From contig JACGCN010000012.1 of NCBI GenBank assembly GCA_014905825.1, positions 1,364,001 to 1,428,000 of the forward strand: a stretch of DNA of 64,000 nt. Reading direction: 5' to 3'. The position numbers and the translations under genes were made by a program. This DNA is from Lyophyllum atratum (taxonomy: Eukaryota > Basidiomycota > Agaricomycetes > Agaricales > Lyophyllaceae). Every line of letters starts with the position of its first letter. Positions within the stretch are counted from its first letter, which is position 1. Shown here piece after piece: positions 35,141 to 46,500 of the stretch. The notes under the pieces were generated by a model. That model was not told where the DNA came from and did no database searches. It was given only the letters and a program-made list of their open reading frames with translations.

Positions 35141-35265
35141 GCCGTACCTAAAGTTCAGAAAAATACATAAGCCGGACCTGGACAGGCTCCCAGAGCTATC
35201 CCGTCGCACGGTCCGGTTTTCACCTATCCACTTGTGCCTCTGATCCACGCTTGCCCGATCATTGG
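35141..35265 (+). repeat. Split direct repeat B2 (right terminus)
   Basis: 125 bp, apparently identical to B1. It ends ATTGG, after which host sequence AGGCATTG begins. Confidence 0.9.
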
Positions 35266-35343
35266 AGGCATTGTTCTCAGCCGCGCCATATCATCTCGTC
35301 GACCCACCCTCCCTCCTCTCGACGATCTGGAAATTAAATAAAT

Positions 35344-35620
35344 GATGTCATTGTTTGAGGGGTTTTCTTGCGGACCATTGCGTCTGAATTGCCCCTCATG
35401 TTTTCAGCCGTTGTCAGCATAGTAACGGACATCGATATATTACTGAACGGGGACACCCGATTATCATATCTCAGCTACTCTTCTGGTTGGATTGTTCCCA
35501 TCAATTTAAAAGCGAGTGCTTTTTCCTGCGGCGAGTCACGTTTTGCCGCAGAAAAAAGCACTCATGGAAATTTCACGTGACAGAAGAATATCATTTGACG
35601 ATGTCATTGAATGAGGGGCA
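35344..35620. repeat. Compact inverted-repeat cluster, possibly MITE-like
   Basis: Within 280 bp there is a 10-bp perfect inverted repeat (TGCCCCTCAT at 35390-35399 against ATGAGGGGCA at 35611-35620). There is also a direct repeat GATGTCATTGNNTGAGGGG at 35344-35362 and about 35600-35617. A strong hairpin lies between, with 18-bp arms (35515-35532 and 35545-35562, one mismatch, 12-nt loop). No coding frame. This could be a short non-autonomous DNA element or fused element ends. Confidence 0.6.
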
Positions 35621-36057
35621 GATTGCATCCATGTTGGACCAAAACTGCCCTCATATTTATTTGGCTCAAGCCATGACTTCACACTTGGAATAATTGATTG
35701 ATCCAGCACCCTATTATCTGACGGTCTGACACGTGCCGGAAACACTGGTAAACAACGCGCCAATGATTATGTTGGCACGAGGTCCGTGTTCGCGACGCGC
35801 CGACGCCGACGGAGACTCGAGCCTGGGACCCTATTGGGGTTGACTGCGGCCCACCATCCCTTTCGGTCTATCATACAAGGTATCCTTGAGCTCAGGTATG
35901 CTCTATATCTCTAAATAGTTCTTGGTACGCAGGTCCACATTTTGGTCTCCTACGTTGGTAAGCACGTTCTTTTAGAAATGAACTATATATTGACGTAAGA
36001 CATAGATCTACATTTGAGGGGCTATGGTTAGGAGGGGAATAAGGGAGCAAATTGCAT
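35621..36057. other. Interval between repeat cluster and GGAACG array
   Basis: No credible open frame or domain. Probably degenerate mobile-element sequence. Confidence 0.4.
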
Positions 36058-36233
36058 GTAACGTAGGAACGTAAGGCTGGAACGCATACGTTCCGAAGTG
36101 GAACGGATGGAACGTGAGTGTAAACTTGGAACGCGAGCGGAACGCGAGCGGAACGCAAGGCGTAACTTGTACGATATCTGGAACGTAAGTGGAACGCGAG
36201 CTGGTAACGCATCCGTTCCCAACGTTCCCAATC
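36058..36233 (+). repeat. GGAACG-motif array, middle cluster
   Basis: At least nine GGAACG units, separated by 4-20 bp of variable sequence, over 175 bp; the array ends in inverted CGTTCC units. It starts about 320 bp upstream of the transposase ATG and may be its promoter region or a transposase-binding subterminal array. Confidence 0.7.
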
Positions 36234-36375
36234 GAAGTACAAAGCTCACAACTTGCTGATGCCAGGTTCCTTACACGGAAGTGATCGAGAATGTCGATCA
36301 CCGTGAAAAAATTGAAGCACACCTGCAATTTTTTTACCTTTTCGCCTATTTACACGACTCCCTCAAGTGTGCATT

Positions 36376-39300
36376 ATGCTAAAGGTATTTATGACTCATT
36401 TGTTGGTCCTATGAGAACTCTATGTTCTTAATTGTGTATCATAGCGGGCTTTGCGACATGTTTACCGCTTATTTATCGGAGATTCCGACCGCGAACTTGC
36501 TGAGTCTTCGTCGGATAAGAGAAAAACGAAGAAAAGGCGCACGTCCCTCGATGGAGAGGACTTTCCGATGTTTGATGTCAATGGTACGTGTCTGATATAT
36601 CGATAACATATGTCATCGGCCTTCATTTGCTGGCAGGCAAGCTTATCGGCTTCAAACGCGTTCCGAAGACTGAGCTACCCCCCGCCCCCGCTCAAAGTCA
36701 ACCCAAATCGGTGGATGGTATGTGTTGGTGAATCAACGACATTTCTGCTTTTCTAACGGGTTCAACACCTCAAAGTGCCAGCTATCGACATCGAAAAGCT
36801 TTTAGAAGCCGTGGTTGATCGAGTGATTGCGTCCAAGCCGAACGGGGCTGAAGAACTCAAAGTTGACTCTGTCCCAGCACGCTCCGGCGGCTCCGCTGAG
36901 GTCATTGACGTAGATGCCCTTGCTCAGCGTGTTTTGGACGCTGTTTTAGCCAGGTCCAGTCAAAGCAACACACTTTATCCCTCTAAAAATGTCCTACCCT
37001 CCGCCACTGCGCTTCCACGTGTACCTCCTCTGCCTCCACCTCCGCCTACTTCCTCCGGCCCTTTCCCTCACGGTACCTCCTCCCTTGTCGGTATTGAAGC
37101 TCGGTTGAATTGGGATGGTCTGCCGGATGGTGATGTCACTCGGACTTTCTCACGAGAGGAACGTACCTTGATGGGGAGGCAGTTTCTCCTTCACTGGGCG
37201 CATACATCTGGTGGTGCTGGAAGGCGCGCAAAGGGAAAAAGCCGGGACTCACTGACGCTGGAGGATGGGAATGTTCTCAACTATAAGTGTCTCGGTATCT
37301 TGAACTGTGAAGACGAAACGTGCAACGTCTACACTCGACCACACACCGATAAGAATAGATTTCATCTGCAACTGGGGTCTCCTTGTCCTGGTACCGAGAA
37401 TCGACCCTGTGGTGACCCTCTAATTCACTTCCCATGTTCAGCTCACGCTTTGCTCATCGAATGGCGCCAAGGCTTTACATTCACACATCACGGCTTTCAT
37501 ATGCATAACCCTCCATCCCGTCCCTTACATCCCACTCCTGATGGTCGGCGCCGTTTTGAAGATACTGTTCTCGCACACCCTGACGCTGGTCCGAGGCAGC
37601 TCATTCAAGGTCCTCGTGGGATTGCTGGCCCTAGTCAATCTGTGGCTGACTTTGACCCCATCTACGAGAATGTCGATCGTGTGGGTCGTGATCGATCTCA
37701 CCTCAAGCAGAGTCTTGTTGGGGATGGAGGTGATGCCTTGATTGCAGGATTGGCCAATTTTGAGCGTCAGCATCCCGGGTTCATTATCAAGAAGGAGATT
37801 GGCGATATCACTGTTATATCAATGCAGACACCATTCATGGCTCGTCATCTCATCAACACCGAGTTCCACGAAGATCCTGTCAATGGGATTAACAATGATG
37901 CAGCTCATGGCTTCTGGATGACGAGAACAGCCTTGCTCATGGTCTCCTCAGTATTTTGCGAGGACCTTCGGTCGTGGATGCCTGGACTGTGGTCATACAC
38001 GAATGGCGCAAGTGCTAAACATTTTGAATTACACTTTTTAGCGCTGTTTGAAGGCATTGGTATTGAGGCAAATAAACAAGGCATAGGGATTAGTGACTTG
38101 CTGTTCATCTCGGTACGCCCTTCACTTCTCTATTTATTACCCATATCACTCAGACTTCAATTCTAGATGATGGACTTCAGTGATGCGGAAAAAAGAGGAT
38201 TCATTGAGGCGTTTGTGAAGTTCTGGCTTGCTCGCGTTGATGACTTCCGTTCCGAGGAAGAACTTCGAACAGCCGCATCAACACTTCTACGTGGCTGTAA
38301 GGAGCATTACCGCGCAAGTGTTACTCGTGTTGGGAGAAACGGAGCAGTTATTCCATCCGAACAGCAGGAGGACTTCAAACAGCGTGCTCTCGGGCTCCTG
38401 AGGGCTACCGATGTTGCGCAGTTTCGTAAAATGGCCCTTCTCCTTATTCACGACTTTCCTAATTGTCACAGCTGGATCATCTGGTGGCTACGAGAGGAAC
38501 ATGCGTCTATGTTATTCCAGAGTGTCTGGAGAATGGACCCGGCAATCTGGGCAAAAATTCCTGAGACCAACAACGCTCAGGAATCCTTACACTGGGTTAG
38601 CTATGCTCACTGTGGACGACTCCACAAGATGATTCCTGGACTCTTTCAACTCAAGCGGTTGGCCGAAACATTTGAAAGGCGGTGGATTGCTTCAGAGGGT
38701 GATTCACGACACTAACTAAATGTTGTTTCGAGCTAATTGACGCCCTTTCTCAGCCGGCTTGCGGACACGGTGGGGAAAGGGAAATCGTCCCCATGTACGC
38801 AAAGGCCCCGAGGACTTGGAACCCGAATCTAATAAGAAAGACGAGATGGGAAGACCACCAGATACAACCAAAGAACTTGTTGGGCGCAATGCGGCTGCAG
38901 TTCAACGTAAGCAAGAGGCTTCCGGTCAGTTGCTTGCTGCAGGTCTTGACGGCGCCATCCCTCCAAAACTTCGGAAGTCAACTAAGGTAAACAGGCTATT
39001 CCCCAGTTGGCGGTGGGACGATAACTCCTGTTTTCTTGATACCTCTCTGGAGCTCCTGTACACGGCGATAAGTCTTGATCAAGCGGGCTTTATTTCCACG
39101 TTTACAACACTCGACGCAAGGGTATACCGGATTTAAACTCCGACACCCCGGCCTGGTAGGTTAGTCCAAGCCTGGGCCTCGAAAAAAAAAAGTGGAGGTC
39201 ACCAAAAAAAACTCAAATTTGGGTGACCAGTGCCCACATATTGTACATTGACAGCTTGTAACCCTAACAATACTCTAAAGCCGGTTTTTGAATGCTTGGA

Positions 39301-42243
39301 GTCACGACGGGAGCTGGAGGTACAAAAGGATATCGCTGATCCGGACCTCCAAAATGGCATAACTCGTGCACGAGATGACTTACGCAAGTATCTTCACACC
39401 GCAAAATTTGTACGAGGGCTGGATACTCCGGAATCACTATGGGTTCGTTTATTTTATTGATATACAACACCTACTTATACCTATCAACTAGGGGTGGCTT
39501 TGGTCACTTGTCCGCAATGCAACTGCAATGGCGGATAAAGAAGGTGCTGATGGTGCTGAGGTATACAGCCCTGCATGTGCATACTTCGATACTTTGATGT
39601 CTGAAGTTCATCGATGCAGTGGCTGCAAGGAGACCCATGGGCAGCATATACAGATTATATCTCCCGCACGAAGGCAATGGGACCATGTGCTCTCCCAAAA
39701 TGACTTCCGAACATGCAATGGTCGAGTTGCGGACTGGTTTCGTAACTTCGTATCTGTGCATTCCACTTTTCAGCTCCAACCGAATGGCTGCTTCCGGCCA
39801 TCCTCCAAGTGCTCTGGGACTCGAAGCGATGTTCGCACCATCGTGATTTCGCTTCCTGTCATTCTTGTTCTCGAGATCGAGGATTTGGCATCCATCGAAC
39901 ACTCCTGGAATATCCCATCGACTCTTATTCCTGCCTCGAAAACCCTGGCCGATAGTGCTGGCCTTATTTATGATCTTGTTGGCCTCGCATTCCACAAACC
40001 CGCCACGTCCACCACTATTGGTCATTTCACGGCTCGCTTTTCTTCCCGAGATCGAACAGTTGTTCAGAACTATGACGGTCTAGCCCACGAAGGATTTGTA
40101 ACGGAAGAACGGAACGCAAAGTTCTCTACTCACGTGGCTGGGAGTCGAGTACCCATTCCATCTGCTTTCAAGATGTACTCGGTGGTCTACCATCTTCGAG
40201 GAGGACAAAGCGCCCAGAAGGAGTTTTTAGAGCTTCGCAGCCGTGAACTACAACGCAAACTGCATCTCAAAACAGACGCTACGGATTTCAATGAACCGAT
40301 ATCATTATCCTATCACGCCAAAGGCTACACCGAGGTTTCCCCCACTGACGCAACATGGAAGGTTCGCAAGAACCATCGTGAATACATCATTCCACTGCCT
40401 CTCGCGTCTAAAACCCCTCGCCAAAGGCGCCCAGCTCCAACACTCAAACCTACCAATCCCAAAAAGAAATCAGGTCGTCCATCTGCAGATGCTAGCGAGG
40501 AAGATGTAGACGAGCTTACCACGTCCTCGGAATTGGAGCTCGATTCCAAGTTTGAGGTTGAGTCAGAGGACACAGACCTCGATACAATGGCAAGATTAAA
40601 GCCTTTCCTGGAATCCGAGCCAGCCTCCCACCACCTACATCGTGAGGACAGCCGTGACAGCCATAGCACCACCAGTTCAGCACCTACTTCGCTCTTTGAA
40701 CTGGACTGCCGCTGTGGTCGTGTTGGGAATGGAAATCTTAGATATGAAGCTGCTGTCGAAGGAGAAGCCATCCAATGTGAGGAGTGCGGCCGATGGTCGC
40801 ATCAGGCATGCCAAAAGAATGGCCAGGCCTTTCTTCTGAAAGAAGACGAGCTGTTCCTTTGCCCTCAATGTAGCCTTGAAGATGCCCATACTCGGATCGA
40901 AACGCCCAAGCAAACAAAAAAGCGGTGAGTATGTTAACTTGCGACCATCGTACACAGTTAGCTCACTTTTTTAATGTCTAGCTATGCAGACCGATGTCGA
41001 GAATGGCGCGAGGAAGCAAAGAAACTCCTGAAAGATAGGATTAGGTGCGAGGTTTCACATAAGACTAGAGCTGACAAGCACTTACTATCATTTTATGAAA
41101 GGCCGGGGATTGGCGCACTAGCACGTAATGGAACGTACTGGTATCCTGTTCGTCTCATCATTCCTGTGGAGGGTAGCGTCGATAAATGGGGGGTGCGGTG
41201 GTGGAGAGGCTGTACCTTCGAACCAGGTTCACTCATTGAACCAGATTCAGTAACTTCGGTTCGTGTCGAGGGCCTGGTGGATGGACTCTGGGGAGATACA
41301 CGCGGTCGGCGCCGTATTCGTGTGAGTTTCCCAGTGCAACTGCAGTGAATAAAATGCTTACAAAGGGCTAGCTGGGGAAATGGATGCATGCCAATGAAGT
41401 CCCTAGCGAGGAAGACATACTATCAAACCCTGATAGTGTTGCATACACGGAAGACATCCACGAAGCCCTTGCACCATCTATCCCACTTCTGAAGAAATTG
41501 ATGAACTCGCCAACGTCTAATCTCAAGGATTGGGAGATACCTGCAAAAACCTGGCTCGAAAACGAAGGGGCAAAGACATATGAGGGGAAGCGGAAGATGA
41601 TACCTTATGTTGGAGATCTCACCATTCAGCAGCGAGCGAGAGTCCACAACTGGTTCCATATCCATGTCGGAGAGAGGAAGGCGGCAAATTGCTTGAAGTG
41701 GATGGGTCGGCTTCCTCTTGCACATGCTATTACCATTCTTCTTGCGTCTCGACCGGAAGAAGAGTTGGTACTAGAAGTACCTGATGACGAAGAAGAGGGA
41801 GCGAACCGGGTAGAAGCAGAGGAAGCACCCAGAAGCTTGATGGAACGCGCTTGGAGCTTTCAGACAAGCTTGCACACTGCCACAAGGCCGCCAAAAGATC
41901 CCGACTTGGAATGTTTGGAACGGCTAGAGGAACAGATGTTCGAGCAATCCCGCAGCGCAGGCGTGGCAGGGAATCATCAGTGGGGCCTAGACGCAGGTGA
42001 CCATCAAGGCCGGTGGAACCCTTATGAAAATGTCCCCGAGGATTGGAACTACGAGAACCGAAAGGAAAAGGACAATGAGTTAGAGGTAGGAAACAATATT
42101 TCGACGCTCGTTGAATGTGCCTGATGGATTGGATTTGACAGCGTGGACCTGAATATGTGGAGTTGCCGGTCAAGGAGCTGACACCGGATGTCAGGATTAG
42201 GCCGAAGCCTCGCCCGATTCGAAAACAAAAGAAAAATGCTTGA
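36376..42243 (+). CDS. MULE-like DDE transposase fused to a USP-type protease and a PHD finger
   Basis: Predicted nuclear protein of about 1738 residues. Exons: 36376-36384, 36445-36583, 36637-36717, 36776-38112, 38167-38698, 38754-39121, 39281-39442, 39492-40924, 40982-41321, 41372-42085, 42142-42243; all phases close. Domains in order: basic N-terminus (KRKTKKRRTS). A Cys/His zinc domain follows at about 244-316 (YKCLGILNCEDETC, FPCSAH, FTHHGFHMHN), like the WRKY-GCM1 fingers of MULE transposases. The DDE core has DAAHGFW (about 450), DFSDAEKRGF (about 525) and TNNAQES (about 660). The USP-type protease has the Cys box DDNSCFLDTSLELLY (about 790) and His box GHFTARF with a following YDGL (about 1050). 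The PHD finger (about 1281-1337) is C4HC3. A 400-residue tail is unassigned. The acceptor at 39280 (AAG) is the least certain junction. Domain calls are motif-based. Confidence 0.72.
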
Positions 42244-43191
42244 ATTACTGACAATCTGTACACAGTGATCACTTAATGTCATTTAATTAAATACAGTAAA
42301 CTTAAATAGGGCTGCATCTCCCCGAGGCACCACAAATCGAAATTGGCCCGTCTACAGTCCAACGGACGCGATGCAACGTGTTCGGCATGTTTGCGTTTTC
42401 GCCTAGGGAGGTATCGGCATCAGTGAATGCCCGGGATGAAAAAAACTTTCAAGGAGAACTCACGAGACAGGGCTACATACCCCAGATGTACCACAAACCA
42501 GAATGGGGCCTCCTGTACTCAAACGGCGTGATGGAACACATTCGGTGTATCTATTCCTTCGTCTGCGAAGGGTCCCCATCAGATAACATCGAGGATGAAG
42601 CAAAGCGAAGCTGAACTCACGAAAATATACCCAGAGAATGATGACGTCAGAGGGGCGCGCATCTGGCTCGAATGCGCGGTTGTCTGACGTCATACCAGAA
42701 GAGGCCTCGACGACTCGAGGTTGTCTTGCAGGGAGTAGGGACGCCACCAATGAGTACTGAGAAGACGGCGCGAGGGAGGAAGGTGGCGACAGCGTATTAG
42801 GTTACGAGCAGGCCCCTATGGATGTCAAGTTGAAAAAGAAATATTTATTCAGCAACTCCGAGGGGAGAAGGACAGGAAGTAGGACTTACTATATGTACCC
42901 TAGTGCCAGCTTAGACCTGCCGATGTCCCATCCTCTCAACTGTCCAACAGATGCATGAATTGAGGGGTCAATAAGTTCGTGAAGTCTGTAGAAGATGGAA
43001 GTCGGAGTCAAAGCAACATGGACCGTCGCACATTCCCACGTACCATTCTCGTGACTCGGATGCCCGAGGCACTGAGACTCGGTCAGAGAGCGATACGCTG
43101 CTTACGCGCTACAACCACCAGCCATTTACTATCAATAGCAATCGGCCAAATAGCTTTTTCCTGATGAAAATACATCTGTAATCGAACATCT
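42244..43191. other. 3' flank of the transposase gene
   Basis: About 950 bp without a credible gene. It contains a pair of CRE-type palindromes (42641-42693) described separately, and leads into the right GGAACG array. Confidence 0.5.
42641..42693. promoter_or_regulatory. Inverted pair of TGACGTCA palindromes
   Basis: ATGACGTCAGA at 42641-42651 and TCTGACGTCAT at 42683-42693 form an 11-bp inverted repeat. Each arm holds the full TGACGTCA site bound by CREB/ATF-type bZIP proteins. There is no obvious adjacent promoter, so function is uncertain; the arms could equally be short element termini. Confidence 0.45.
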
Positions 43192-43312
43192 GGAACGCAT
43201 CAGGAACGTGGAACGGGAACTTGGAACGGGAACGGGAACGTAGTCTGGGAACGGGAACGTAGCCTGGGAACGCGTAACGCGTGCCGGAACGCAAAAAGCT
43301 GGAACCCCGGAC
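43192..43312 (+). repeat. GGAACG-motif array, right cluster
   Basis: At least nine GGAACG/GGGAACG units in 120 bp, same strand orientation as the 36.1-kb array and opposite to the 29.5-kb array. It ends about 250 bp before the ABC transporter start. Confidence 0.7.
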
Positions 43313-43558
43313 AACGTAGATCAGTGGATGGCAAAATGACCCTTATGCAGACTATCTTCCCTGAAGTCTGCGGCATGCGGGCATTGATGCCCGTGACAAG
43401 CCTTCTCAAGCGACATCTTTCCGCAGCAGCGCAGCAGAGGCTTGGCAGACACTCGGTTAACGCGTTGGTTCAAAACAAGCACTTCGAAGTGTTTGACATT
43501 CAAGGCCACAAGTTCACGCGACGCGTTCAGACTTAAGTCGATTCTAATCTTCGCGACA

Positions 43559-46500
43559 ATGAGCCTCCTTAGGCAACAATTTCTGGCCCTCTTTCGGAAG
43601 AATTGGATCGTTCTTCTGAAACACCCTTTCGTAGGCACCGATTTTCTTTCGCGTTCCTAGTTTTCTTTGGCCGCTCATTCAAACTGTTAGTTGAATCTTT
43701 TGAGATGCCTTATATTTCCCCTCGTGCTTGGGGTCCTCCTGGCTTTGTCTCCTCGCTTCTTCAGCCGTCGACAAATTGTAAGGTTTCCCAGTCTAGGCTT
43801 GGTCTAATACTGACTCATATTTTGCTTCAAGTTCGGTCTTGGTTCTGCTATTCCCGTTTCTAGCATGAAAGACGTTTTTAGTGGCGAGCGTGCTCTTGTC
43901 TGGGTCGATTCGACTAACCAGACGGGGTTCTTGAGGTCGAAGGATATCATGTCCCATGTCACGAAAGGTTTCAACGGTGGTCAGTTAGGAGCGGTAAGAC
44001 AGCTGAACAACGCAAGCGACATATTCGAAGCCTGTCCTCCTAAGAAATGCTTTGCCTCTGTCACTTTCGAGGCTTTTCCAGCGTCACCCGACGATACCGT
44101 CAAGCCAGTCAACTATACGATTAGATCAGCATTTGGTGTTGGTTCATACTTCGTAGACATTCAAAATCACAATCTGTGGGCCGAAGAGACGCTTCTTCCT
44201 CTTCAACTAGCAATCGACCAGGTCTGTTCTGTGATCACTTTTCAGTGGGAACTCTGAGGTTGACTATCTTCGTAGGCCATCGTCGAACTCACGACTGGAG
44301 TGCAGATACCGACCCCCCTAGAGTGGCCCTTTACCGCTCCAACCACCGACGACTACGCGAAGAACAACAGACAAGGTCAGGTCATTTGTGAAAGATACCT
44401 TTTTTTGACTGCTAAAAAAGCCCTGCTCAGCTCTCATTACGTTGATCAAGAGCTTCCTTATATTTGCCTTGTAAGCCTTGGCTATCCTTGTTGAGATTTT
44501 TTTTTGACCACCGGTAAAGCATGCTCGCCTATGTTGGAGTTGGGTTTCATGTAGGTCGCCTCGCCATATATTTTGTTCGGGGTTGGTTCTAAGTCTTTTC
44601 AAAGCTTGCTGGCGCCGTTGCATTTGAACGCGCGACCCACCTTACGTCCCATATGAAAGCTATGGGACTTTCTGATTGGGCTGGAATTCTGTCAGTTCGC
44701 TTTGAACATAAGCACCCCGCAATTTACCGACTAACACGAAATTTAGGTCATGGCATGCCAGTTTATCTGTCGCCTACCTCCCCGGATGGATTGCCGTTTC
44801 CCTCCTCTGGTCCTACTTGATATTTACAGAGACCAGCCCAGCGCTAATCTTCCTCGTACACTTGCTCACCGGGCTGGGACTAGCTAGTTGGTCATTTTTC
44901 ATAGCTGTTGTATTTGGACGGAGCCCCCCTCTATCGTCGCTCTCGTTGGTGGGCTTGGCTTTGCAGTAATTGCCGGCAGTGCTTTCAAGACGATACAGAC
45001 AGCGACTGCTGCGGTTCTCTCCATACTTTTCCCGCCCATGTTCTATGTCTTCGCTATCCGATCAGTCTGTGGTTATGAGCTGTCAGGACTTGGCGCAAAT
45101 GCAATTAAACGTGATCCGATAGATGGATTGTTGTTGTTACCACTCCTGTTCATGGGAATTGTAAGTCGTGAGGCTACATCCAACAACAGACACTGACGAC
45201 GCATTACTAGGTCAACATTTTTCTGTGGCCATACCTTTCGGTGGTTTTGGAACGGTTTTTGTATGATGCGTACCCGCCTCAAGGGTTTTGGTCATATTTC
45301 ACGAAGCGCGTCAAGCCAACCTCCAGGCCTATTCCTGGACATGCTGCCATCTCGATTAATCATCTGAAAAAGACTTACCGCTCATTTCATGTCCGGAATA
45401 TGAAGATACAACACGTGGATGCAATCTCTGACCTGAGCATGAATATACCCAAGGGCGAGGTATTCGCTCTCCTCGGTCCCAATGGGTATGTCCATCCTGT
45501 TGTCCCTTTTGCGCGAGGCTGAACCACAACACTTGACAGGGCCGGTAAATCAACGATCCTCGACATTTTGGGAGGACTGAGTCGACCGACAAGCGGCTCT
45601 ATCACTTTCGAAGGGGGCTTGGCGCGTCCTCCTCACGGAATCATTGGCATCGTTCCTCAGAAGAACATACTTTTTTCCGAATTGACATGCCTGCAGACCC
45701 TGGAGCTGTGGAGGGACATCAAACGATCAGCGTCTTCGCCGGCTGACGAAGACCTCGAACAACTTCTGCGCGATTGCGACCTCGGCGATAGAATTCACTC
45801 CAATTCTGGGAAGTTGTCAGGTGGTCAGAAGCGAAAACTTCAGCTGGCAATTGGCCTCGTGGGAGGCTCTAAAAGTGATGCTCTTTCCTTACCGCTTATG
45901 ATGTGGACGCTAACGTTCAAACATGTATCTAGTCGTTCTCGTCGACGAATGCACCTCTGGTGTTGACCCAATAAGCCGGCGTGCTTTATGGAAGACTCTT
46001 ACGTCTCATCGAACTGAACGTACGATCGTCTTGACCACCCATGTTCGTACTCCTCTTTGCATATTTTATCGACTGATTGATCCTCTTGCGTAGTTCTTGG
46101 ACGAAGCTGACCTGTTGGCGGATGAAATAGTTGTCCTTGGCTCCCATGGAAAACTAATAGCTGAAGGGTCTCCAGTCGCCTTGAAATCTAACCTCGGCGA
46201 GGGATACACTATCCAGGTCACCTTCAGTCCTCACGCAACTGATCTATACACACTCCAACACGATCTCCTCGCAAAAATTCGTCGCTTCGCTCCCGAGGTT
46301 TACGTGACCTCGTCCTCGTCTCCTAAAATTTTCTATCATCTAAAGACGAAAGACCTTGTTGTAGTAGGGAACATTCTCCAGATCATTGAAGCCCAACAAG
46401 TTGATCTATGTATCAATACATGTGACGTCTCTGGAACTTCGATTGAAGAAATATTCTTGGACCTCATGGACGGGGAGAAGCGCCTGAAGGATGGCGGGGA

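Larger units (their letters stand above)
30021..35265 (+). mobile_element. Ngaro-like tyrosine-recombinase retrotransposon, apparently complete
   Basis: Element of 5245 bp with split direct repeats in the order A1 - coding - B1 - A2 - B2, the hallmark of Ngaro/PAT-type elements of the DIRS order. B1 abuts A2 directly. This equals the junction formed when the right end (B2) is joined to the left end (A1), as expected for a circular DNA intermediate. Three frames follow in order: gag-like protein with a zinc knuckle, reverse transcriptase/RNase H, and tyrosine recombinase. No integrase, protease or LTR is seen, and no target-site duplication is apparent, in keeping with the group. Both repeat pairs look identical base for base and all frames are open, so insertion was probably recent and the copy may be competent. 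Confidence 0.9.

Noticed and set aside
44490..44640. tRNA-like string around the ABC transporter exon 6
   Set aside because: The segment is accounted for by coding exons 44520-44550 and 44605-44690 in the correct frame; no acceptor stem could be paired.
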